From the NCBI GenBank assembly GCA_964612565.1, contig CAZTDP010000005.1:1-62260 (forward strand): DNA of 62,260 nucleotides. Reading direction: 5' to 3'. Position 1 is the first letter of the stretch, and each line of letters starts with the position of its first letter. Source of the stretch: CAZTDP01 sp964612565 (GTDB lineage Bacteria > Patescibacteriota > WWE3 > UBA101185 > UBA10185). Below are positions 1 to 6,592 of this stretch, in pieces. The position numbers were made by a program, and so were the translations under genes. The notes beneath the pieces were generated by a model. It made no database searches. It was not told where the DNA came from and saw only the letters and a program-made list of their open reading frames with translations.

Positions 1-36
1 ACTATGGCCGTTGCTCTTAAAGCAAAAAAGCAGTGA
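1..36 (+). CDS. 3' end of an unidentified upstream gene (partial)
   Basis: The first 36 bases read as an open frame of 11 codons (ending L-K-A-K-K-Q) closed by TGA at 34-36. That stop overlaps the GTG start of the next gene by 4 bases (GTGA), the arrangement seen at several other junctions in this locus, so it is probably the tail of an upstream gene in the same operon. Too little is visible to name it; a glycosyltransferase would fit the neighbourhood, but that is only inference. Confidence 0.4.
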   Translation, partial: TMAVALKAKKQ

Positions 37-1193
37 TAAAGAAAATATTAATAATTTCAAATTCAATAGTAGGAAAAACCCCGGGGGTAACAGGGGGCGA
101 GAGTCGTTTTATTGAACTTGCAAGATGCTGGCAAAAAGAGGGTTATGAAATTCACCTGATGTCCGCTAGATCCGGGGAAACTCTATGCTCAAATATGGGA
201 TTAAAGGTGATTTTGCACAATATTTCAAATTCAACAAGAATAGATCGTTTTGAGTTTGTTTTGCGTTTTTTTAAAGTTTTGGCATACTTGCCGCGTTTAA
301 CTTTTGAGTTTAAAAACGGGATTGTGTACTCGGCAAGTGAGCAGATTTACGATGTGTTACCGGGGTTCGTACTTAAACTGCTGCACAGCAATAATATTAA
401 GTTCGGTGTTGTTGTGCACTGGCTTCCGCCGGTAGCGTTTTGGAAACGGGAAAACTCTACTTTTACAAATTCACTTTTATTTTTAATTAGCGAGCGGCTC
501 GGCCTGTTTTTTGCAAACATAAACGCAAACGTTTTATTGCCGGTTTCCGTAGATACTTTAGCAAGTCTCAAAAGGTTCACTTTTTTTCGAAAACCCGCGG
601 AATTTGTTTTGTGCGGCGTAAATTTAGACGAAATAAATTTGTACATATCGGGTGCACGCGAAAAAAATTATGACGCCGTTTTTATGAAGCGTGTCCAGCG
701 CACAAAAGGTATTTTTGATCTAATTGATATTTGGAGTGAAACGGTTCAAAAAAATCCAAATACAAAGTTACTAATTATTGGCGAAGGTATTGATAGCGCT
801 TCTGCAAAAAATTATGTTCACGAAAGAAACTTGGATAAAAACATTGACTTTGCCGGAGTCGTTTACGATTCAAAGCAAAAGTTTGAAATGCTTGCAAGTG
901 CCAAAGTTTTTGTTTTGCCCTCATACGAAGAAAATTGGGCAATCGTTATTGGCGAAGCAATGGCCGCCGGACTGCCAGTAGTTTGTTACGACTTGCAAGA
1001 ATTAAAGTCGGTTTGGGGAGATTCGGTAACCTATGCGAAAACAGGCGACAAAACCGATTTTTACGAAAAAATGAACAAATTATTAAAAGATCCCATTTTG
1101 TATGAAAACACCTCAATTAAGGGCAGGAAATTTGTTAAAAAATATGCCTGGGAGCCTGTAGCTAAAAGGGAACGTGAACTTATTGACTTATAG
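33..1193 (+). CDS. GT4-family glycosyltransferase
   Basis: A 386-residue protein with the two-Rossmann GT-B layout of family GT4 retaining glycosyltransferases. The N-terminal domain opens with K-K-I-L-I-I-S-N and a G-G-E-S-R acceptor-side loop. The C-terminal donor-binding domain carries the GT4 E-x7-E signature near residues 299-307 (E-N-W-A-I-V-I-G-E), followed by A-M-A-A-G-L-P. It should transfer a sugar from a nucleotide donor to a lipid-linked glycan at the cytoplasmic membrane face; donor and acceptor cannot be read from sequence. The start is GTG at 33, overlapping the preceding stop. It is the first of seven GT4-type genes within 14 kb. Confidence 0.85.
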   Translation: MIKKILIISNSIVGKTPGVTGGESRFIELARCWQKEGYEIHLMSARSGETLCSNMGLKVILHNISNSTRIDRFEFVLRFFKVLAYLPRLTFEFKNGIVYSASEQIYDVLPGFVLKLLHSNNIKFGVVVHWLPPVAFWKRENSTFTNSLLFLISERLGLFFANINANVLLPVSVDTLASLKRFTFFRKPAEFVLCGVNLDEINLYISGAREKNYDAVFMKRVQRTKGIFDLIDIWSETVQKNPNTKLLIIGEGIDSASAKNYVHERNLDKNIDFAGVVYDSKQKFEMLASAKVFVLPSYEENWAIVIGEAMAAGLPVVCYDLQELKSVWGDSVTYAKTGDKTDFYEKMNKLLKDPILYENTSIKGRKFVKKYAWEPVAKRERELIDL

Positions 1194-1197
1194 TAAT

Positions 1198-1227
1198 TTG
1201 ACCGAGTACTGGCTTTTCTGATAGAAT
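1198..1227 (+). promoter_or_regulatory. sigma70-like promoter for the small zinc-binding orphan gene
   Basis: TTGACC (1198-1203), an 18-base spacer and TAGAAT (1222-1227). A start near 1234 would give a leader of about 34 nt containing AAGGAGG just before the ATG at 1268. This SD-led arrangement contrasts with the leaderless promoters of the larger genes. Confidence 0.6.
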
Positions 1228-1267
1228 ACTGTCAGTCTAAATCTTAGGATCGTGAAGGAGGTACTTA

Positions 1268-1489
1268 ATGGGCTTGCAAGATGACAACGACTTTGCAACT
1301 TTATTATCTCGAGTCGAAATTAGTGAGCCCCGACTCGATGTTTGTCCAAACTGCGGTATGCGGTTTTCCGGTACAGAGTCACTTAGGGAGATGGAAAAAC
1401 ATCGCAAAGGTACATGTATAAGCTTGTCTCAGCGCATAAGCAAACAACAATATCGAAAGCGCCAAAAATTACTGCCGTTTAGTGATTGA
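1268..1489 (+). CDS. small C2HC zinc-finger-like orphan protein
   Basis: A 73-residue protein with a C-x2-C pair (C-P-N-C-G) followed 15 residues later by H-x4-C (H-R-K-G-T-C), a plausible C2HC zinc site. The C-terminus is very basic (K-Q-Q-Y-R-K-R-Q-K), compatible with nucleic-acid binding. I do not recognise a named family. The start is well supported: AAGGAGG lies about 6 bases before the ATG, behind a good promoter, and a hairpin terminator follows at 1536-1578, making it a stand-alone unit. It resembles the other small zinc protein at 19798-19998 in architecture, not obviously in sequence. Confidence 0.65.
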   Translation: MGLQDDNDFATLLSRVEISEPRLDVCPNCGMRFSGTESLREMEKHRKGTCISLSQRISKQQYRKRQKLLPFSD

Positions 1490-1535
1490 TATTTTCGCCT
1501 TTCGTATCAACGCCAAACGCGAGGGGAATTTTGCA

Positions 1536-1578
1536 GGCCTGAAGCTTTTCTTAACAAAAAACTCCAGGCCGTATTTTT
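1536..1578 (+). terminator. hairpin terminator after the small zinc protein gene
   Basis: GGCCTG (1536-1541) pairs with CAGGCC (1565-1570) across a 23-base loop and is followed by GTATTTTTG. The loop is large, so strength is uncertain. Confidence 0.45.
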
Positions 1579-1606
1579 GTAATGAACACCCCTTCAAATA
1601 CTGATA

Positions 1607-1612
1607 TATAAT
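1607..1612 (+). promoter_or_regulatory. -10 box of a leaderless promoter (TATAAT N6 ATG)
   Basis: Consensus TATAAT with exactly 6 bases before the ATG at 1619, so transcription should start at or next to the start codon. There is no Shine-Dalgarno sequence. No good -35 box was seen. Confidence 0.65.
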
Positions 1613-1618
1613 AAAAAC

Positions 1619-3034
1619 ATGAACACCCAACCGGCTACCTCGTTCCCACATTCGACAAAAAATAATTTTTTCCTAATCTTTATTGTCTCCGCCATAATAT
1701 TGTTTTTTAGTTGGTTTAATCCGCTTACACCAAAACTTAACAGCTTGCATATCCAAAGTGAGGATACGGTTCCATCCCTGTTAACTCCTTACGCTATCTT
1801 AAAAGACCACACACTTTATTTGGACAAATATTACACATTTATGCGCGATAGATATCCTCAGCCTGACGACAAGGATTTTCAAAAAGACTTAACTCCGTTT
1901 TATTTAAAGAAAATAGGCTCGCACTATATTTCGGCGTTTCCCTTAGTCACTCCGCTAGTATCGTTGCCTGTTTTTGTTTTGCCTGTTCTTTTTAATATGC
2001 CTTTAACCTGGGACAACCTCGCTGTGCTAGGACATTTGTCTGGTTCGCTTATTGTTGCTTTGGCCGGAGCGTTTTTGTATTTAACCTTAATAAAGCACTT
2101 TAAGCTTGTTCCTAAAAAGGCGCTTTTATTAACCGGTGTTTTTTTGTTTGGAACTGTCAATTTTGCCTTGCTTTCACAGGCAATGTGGCAGCACGGCACT
2201 TTGGAACTTTTTACAATTTTGGGAATTTACTTTTTTTTAAACTATTTATCCAAACCCGAAAAGTCTTCTCACATGTTTTTGTCGGGTCTTTTTTATGGTT
2301 TGGCGGTTTTGGCTCGTCCTACTGCGGCTCTTTCGATGGTCTTGCTTCAATATTTTTTGCTAATAAGATTTAATAAAGATATTAAGCACTTAATTAAAAT
2401 TGTTTTTCCGTTTTTACTTGGCTTTTTGTTGGATTTTGCATTTTTTGTTTGGTACAACAAAACTTTTTATTTGGGAATCCAAAATGAAGGTTACGCGAGC
2501 CAGATATTTACCAATTGGTTGTCTCCATTTCCGATAAGTTTTTTGGGTGTGTGGTTGTCTCCAAATAAAGGTATTTTAATTTATTCTCCTGTGTTAATTT
2601 TTTCGTTGGTTGGTTTGTATAGGGCAATTAAAGAAAAGGTGGAAGGCAAAGGTCTGTATTTGCTGTTTGGCTTTATTGTTTTGTTTCACACATTAATAAT
2701 TAGTTTGTGGAAGCATTGGTACGGAGGTTGGTCGTTTGGATATAGAATGAGCTCCGACATATTACCGTTTTTAATATTTTTGCTGGTTCCGTACGTGTCT
2801 TCGCCGGTATTTAGCAAATCCAAAAGCCTGTTTTATGTACTTTTTGGCCTATCGGTAGCGGTTGAAGTTTTTGGGCTGGTGTTTTTTGATGGTATTTGGC
2901 ATGCTGCTTATGACCAAGGATTTACGAATACAGCATGGCTTTGGTCAATTAAAGACTCGGAGTTTTTGTTTAATTTTCGGCGAATTCTGGTAAAATTAGG
3001 TGTAATTACGCACGCCTGCCCAACATGTCTTTAA
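1619..3034 (+). CDS. multispanning membrane protein, putative GT-C-type glycosyltransferase
   Basis: A 471-residue protein with roughly ten hydrophobic membrane segments (for example near residues 15-35, 115-160, 170-190, 230-290 and 375-425). After the first segment there is a polar, acidic extracytoplasmic stretch with Q-S-E-D-T, the position where GT-C polyprenyl-phosphate-sugar transferases keep their catalytic acids. This layout and the neighbours suggest a membrane glycosyltransferase using a lipid-linked sugar, but no family-defining motif is certain. The start is fixed by TATAAT six bases upstream. The end overlaps the next gene by 10 bases. Confidence 0.6.
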   Translation: MNTQPATSFPHSTKNNFFLIFIVSAIILFFSWFNPLTPKLNSLHIQSEDTVPSLLTPYAILKDHTLYLDKYYTFMRDRYPQPDDKDFQKDLTPFYLKKIGSHYISAFPLVTPLVSLPVFVLPVLFNMPLTWDNLAVLGHLSGSLIVALAGAFLYLTLIKHFKLVPKKALLLTGVFLFGTVNFALLSQAMWQHGTLELFTILGIYFFLNYLSKPEKSSHMFLSGLFYGLAVLARPTAALSMVLLQYFLLIRFNKDIKHLIKIVFPFLLGFLLDFAFFVWYNKTFYLGIQNEGYASQIFTNWLSPFPISFLGVWLSPNKGILIYSPVLIFSLVGLYRAIKEKVEGKGLYLLFGFIVLFHTLIISLWKHWYGGWSFGYRMSSDILPFLIFLLVPYVSSPVFSKSKSLFYVLFGLSVAVEVFGLVFFDGIWHAAYDQGFTNTAWLWSIKDSEFLFNFRRILVKLGVITHACPTCL

Positions 3035-4230
3035 ATATGTCTACCAACGAAAAGTACAACATAATTTGTTTCTCAAATCAGCTTTGGGATTATCCTTTAT
3101 GGACAAACAAAAAGCATGTTATGACGCGTTTAAATAAACTTGGACATAAAGTTTTATTTGTAGATCCGCCAATAAACACCGGGCGCTTGTTTGGCCGCCA
3201 GCTATTAAAAGGAAAATGGACGCTGGGAAAGCTGTTAACCGGTACAAGAAAGGACGAAGGCATACTTGTGTACTCACCTCTTGATTATTCTGCAATTCAC
3301 GAGCGCCACGCATTGAACCATGCTAAAAAGATACAAAAACTGGCAAAAAAGTTTTTTGATCCGGCCCAAAAAACAATAATCTGGTTTTATCACGTTGAAA
3401 TTGCTGGTTTGGAACAGTATTTAAAAAATATCGAGCACGATTTTTTAATTTATGACTGCGTAGATAACTATGCTGGTTTTCCAAAATACGACACTTCGGA
3501 GAAAAAAGAAATAATAAATAAAAAAGAACAAACTTTAGCGGTTAGAGCAAATGTAGTTTTTGCAACGGCACCTGGGCTGGTCGAAAAACTAAAAAAGTTT
3601 AATGCCAATACTTTTTACATGCCCAATGTTGGTGACTTTGAAAAGTTTTATAACATAAAAGAACGTATCGAAGAAATTCCAAAAGAAATGCAGTCTATTC
3701 CTAGGCCGGTAATAGGATTTACAGGTGCGGTCGACGAATATAAGTTTGATAATGAACTTTTTAGAAAAATTGCCACCGATTATCCAAAATACAGCTTTGT
3801 ACTGATAGGCCCTATTGCGTTAAAAGATCGCGAAGGAACTCTTAAAGAACTTGGTTTGGCCGATTTGCCAAATGTTTATTTTTTGGGCACCAAACCCTAT
3901 TCCGAAATTCAAAACTATACCGCCGCGTTTGACGCAGCCGTAATTCCTTACAAACTTAATGATTATACTGTCGGCGGGTGTTTCCCCGTTAAATTTCATG
4001 ATTCGTTGGCCGCGGGATTGCCGGTTGTAGTTACTAATTTGCCTGCATACGCTCCGTTTATAAATTATTGTTACGTTGCAAAAAGCTATAACGAATTTTC
4101 TCAAGATATTAGAAAAGCCATTGAAGAAGACTCAAAAGCGAAAATATTAGAACGTCAGCAAATTGCCAAACAAAACAACTGGGACGGAAAAGTTGAAAGC
4201 ATGCTGGGTATAATTAGTAGGTATCTTTAG
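3025..4230 (+). CDS. glycosyltransferase, TuaH-like
   Basis: A 401-residue GT-B protein resembling the teichuronic-acid glycosyltransferase TuaH group. The N-terminal part has I-I-C-F-S-N-Q-L-W-D and later F-L-I-Y-D-C-V-D-N-Y. The C-terminal domain has R-P-V-I-G-F-T-G-A-V, then V-K-F-H-D-S-L-A-A-G-L-P-V-V. It lacks the usual E-x7-E pair of the other GT4 proteins here, as TuaH-type enzymes often do. It likely adds a sugar to a lipid-linked chain. ATG at 3025 lies inside the previous gene; a second in-frame ATG at 3037 is an alternative start. A long stem-loop begins at its stop codon. Confidence 0.75.
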   Translation: MSLNMSTNEKYNIICFSNQLWDYPLWTNKKHVMTRLNKLGHKVLFVDPPINTGRLFGRQLLKGKWTLGKLLTGTRKDEGILVYSPLDYSAIHERHALNHAKKIQKLAKKFFDPAQKTIIWFYHVEIAGLEQYLKNIEHDFLIYDCVDNYAGFPKYDTSEKKEIINKKEQTLAVRANVVFATAPGLVEKLKKFNANTFYMPNVGDFEKFYNIKERIEEIPKEMQSIPRPVIGFTGAVDEYKFDNELFRKIATDYPKYSFVLIGPIALKDREGTLKELGLADLPNVYFLGTKPYSEIQNYTAAFDAAVIPYKLNDYTVGGCFPVKFHDSLAAGLPVVVTNLPAYAPFINYCYVAKSYNEFSQDIRKAIEEDSKAKILERQQIAKQNNWDGKVESMLGIISRYL

Positions 4231-4283
4231 TCTGCTTAGGTTGCTAGGATTATAAGTTTTTTTGTGAGTAACCTCCGCAGACT
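4229..4283. repeat. imperfect inverted repeat / stem-loop between glycosyltransferase genes
   Basis: Left arm 4229-4245 and right arm 4267-4283 can form a 17-bp stem with one 2x2 internal mismatch and one G-U pair, around a 21-base loop containing a T7 run. It has no T-run after the stem on either strand, so it is not a standard terminator. It may structure the leader of the gene at 4302, which has neither SD nor an N6 -10 box. Confidence 0.45.
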
Positions 4284-4301
4284 TAAAGTCGAGAACTGTT
4301 T

Positions 4302-5465
4302 ATGAACAAAACCAAACTTAAAATCTTATACGTCTTAAACTCAAAAACTCCCGGAGGAATGGAACAGCATGTTTTAGATCTTGTAAAAGGGATGTTAGGT
4401 CTGAATCACCAAGTTTTTGTTTGGTGCCCGCAGGGAGCTCCGTTTACCTGGTATCAACAGGCCGGCGCCCAAGTATTTGAGAAAGAAATTAAAAGCGACA
4501 TTGACCGAAGTTATATCTTGGATCTTGAGCATTTCTTAACGGAAAATTCCATCGATGTTGTGCATGCCCACGAACTTAAAGCCGTTACAAACACACTTTT
4601 GGCCGCCAAGCAGGCTAAAACACCTGTAAAAATTTCACACACCCACACTCCAATAAGTGAATGGCAGATCCCAAAAATGAAAAAATTATTAAATGTTTTT
4701 GGTTACAGCTACTTGGTAAACCACTATGCGGATGCCGAAATCGCACTTACCGACAGCAAAAAAAATGTAAAAATCGGTGAAGGAATTAAACCTCAAAAAT
4801 TAGAGGTAATCCCAAACGGAATTGACACTAAAAAGTTTACAATTACTCAAACTCAAAAAAACGATTCTTCAGAAGAAATTAAAAAGCGTTTTAATATTCC
4901 CAAAAATGCTTTTATTTTTGGAAATGTAAGTAGGTTATCTAAAGAAAAAGGCCACCAAACACTTATTAACGCGTTTTCACTTTTTTTACGTTCTGATATT
5001 TATCACTCACAGGATTTTCGTTTGCTAATCGCCGGCGGGGGAGAGCTTGAACAGCCTTTGCGTGAATTAATTAAAAAACATGGAATCGAAAATAAAGTAA
5101 TTATCACCGGGGTTTTTGAACCCGAAGATCTTGTAAAGTTTTATTCAACCTTTGATTTTTTTGTTTTTCCTTCGTTGGCCGAAGGTTTTGGATATGTTTT
5201 GCTTGAGGCTTTGTATATGAGACTTCCAATAATTTGTTCGGATCTTCCTGTTTTGCAGGAAATTGCCGATGATACCGTGAGTTATTTTGCCGTTGGTGAC
5301 TATCTTAATCTTTCTGAAAAAATGATGGACGATTATAGTAAATATATTTTAAACGAAGAAACGCACCCATTTGACGGCCATAACATGGTTGAACAAAAGT
5401 ACACTTTAGATGCTTTTGTTGAAAACTACGACAGTTTATACAAAAGATTGGAGGCTAAAAAATGA
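4302..5465 (+). CDS. GT4-family glycosyltransferase
   Basis: A 387-residue GT4 protein. The N-terminal domain has L-K-I-L-Y-V-L-N-S and the acceptor loop P-G-G-M-E-Q-H-V, then D-V-V-H-A-H-E. The donor-binding domain begins around I-F-G-N-V-S-R-L-S-K-E-K-G-H and carries E-G-F-G-Y-V-L-L-E (E-x7-E) followed by A-L-Y-M-R-L-P-I-I-C-S-D. The I-P-N-G-I-D hinge between the domains is typical. It probably works in the surface-glycan pathway of this locus. Its stop overlaps the next start by 4 bases (ATGA), indicating translational coupling. Confidence 0.88.
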   Translation: MNKTKLKILYVLNSKTPGGMEQHVLDLVKGMLGLNHQVFVWCPQGAPFTWYQQAGAQVFEKEIKSDIDRSYILDLEHFLTENSIDVVHAHELKAVTNTLLAAKQAKTPVKISHTHTPISEWQIPKMKKLLNVFGYSYLVNHYADAEIALTDSKKNVKIGEGIKPQKLEVIPNGIDTKKFTITQTQKNDSSEEIKKRFNIPKNAFIFGNVSRLSKEKGHQTLINAFSLFLRSDIYHSQDFRLLIAGGGELEQPLRELIKKHGIENKVIITGVFEPEDLVKFYSTFDFFVFPSLAEGFGYVLLEALYMRLPIICSDLPVLQEIADDTVSYFAVGDYLNLSEKMMDDYSKYILNEETHPFDGHNMVEQKYTLDAFVENYDSLYKRLEAKK

Positions 5466-6592
5466 AGGTTTTAATGCTGGGCCGCTACCATTTAATGGAG
5501 CACGGCGGGGGCGACAAGGTTCAAATTGAAAATACCGCTAAGGAATTAAGAAATCTGGGTGTAACCGTAGATATTCATACTGACGAAGACTTTGACCCTG
5601 CCGAATACGATTTAATTCATATCTTTCAGCTTGACTGGACACCCGAAACTTATTTGTATGCTAAAAAAGCATTTGCCGCCAAAAAGCCGATTGTTTTGTC
5701 TCCCATACATCACAGCGTGAAAGAAGTTAAACGCTTTGACGATGAGTACGTTTTTGACTTTCGCAGACTTTCCAAATTTTTGTTTAGAGATCAGTTTAGT
5801 CGTGATACGTTTAAAAATTTGTACCGCTCTTTTAGAGATTTTAGAAAACTAAAAATAACTTTATTTAGTATTTTTTACGGATTTAAAAAAATGCAGCGTG
5901 AAGTAATTAATATGAGCAATATAGTGTTGGTTCAAACCGAGCTTGAAGCAGTCGAGCTTGCCCAAACATTTGATGTTAAATTTGACTACCTAAAAGTTGT
6001 AAACGGTGTCGGCCGTAATTTTATTAACTTGGGCGAGGTGGCAAACCCTCTAAATATTAAAGATTACATAATTTGTGTCGGGCGCATCGAGCCGCGAAAA
6101 AACCAATTAAATGTAATAAAGGCCGTCCAAAAACTTAGGAAGGATACAAATGACGATTACAAGTTGGTTTTAGTTGGACTTTCAAAGGGATTAAAACACT
6201 TTGAGTATAGTGCTTTAATCGAAAACGCCGTCTCAAAAAATCCGTGGATACACCAAGTTGAAAAAGTTCCATACGAAGCTATGCCGGCGTATTATAAATA
6301 TGCAAAGGTCTGTGTTTCGGCCAGTTGGTTTGAGACAACCGGCTTAACAAGCCTCGAGGCTTTGTATTGCGGTACAAATGCTGTGGCCTCAGGAGACCGC
6401 GCTAAAGAATATCTTGGGAATTACGCTACCTATTGCGACCCCGGCAATGTAGATTCAATAGCTACAGCAATTAAAAAAGAGTATGAAGCGCCCCGCCCTG
6501 TGATATCCGATGAAATTAAAAGGGAATATACTTGGGAAAACGCTGCCAAAAAGACCTTGGAAGCGTACAATAAAGTACTAGTCCATGATTGA
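5462..6592 (+). CDS. GT4-family glycosyltransferase
   Basis: A 376-residue GT4 protein: N-terminal K-V-L-M-L-G-R-Y with a G-G-G-D-K-V loop; C-terminal domain from I-I-C-V-G-R-I-E-P-R-K-N-Q with the signature E-T-T-G-L-T-S-L-E (E-x7-E). The middle (about residues 95-150) is unusually rich in R/F/K, compatible with an amphipathic membrane-associating helix. A GGAGG lies about 8 bases before the ATG, and the start overlaps the upstream stop by 4 bases. Its own stop overlaps the start of the ligase/PMT fusion by 8 bases, so the four genes form one unit. Confidence 0.87.
   Translation: MKVLMLGRYHLMEHGGGDKVQIENTAKELRNLGVTVDIHTDEDFDPAEYDLIHIFQLDWTPETYLYAKKAFAAKKPIVLSPIHHSVKEVKRFDDEYVFDFRRLSKFLFRDQFSRDTFKNLYRSFRDFRKLKITLFSIFYGFKKMQREVINMSNIVLVQTELEAVELAQTFDVKFDYLKVVNGVGRNFINLGEVANPLNIKDYIICVGRIEPRKNQLNVIKAVQKLRKDTNDDYKLVLVGLSKGLKHFEYSALIENAVSKNPWIHQVEKVPYEAMPAYYKYAKVCVSASWFETTGLTSLEALYCGTNAVASGDRAKEYLGNYATYCDPGNVDSIATAIKKEYEAPRPVISDEIKREYTWENAAKKTLEAYNKVLVHD

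Noticed and set aside
1469..1651. 60-codon minus-strand frame between the zinc orphan and the membrane protein
   Set aside because: It runs antisense through the terminator hairpin and has no start signals.
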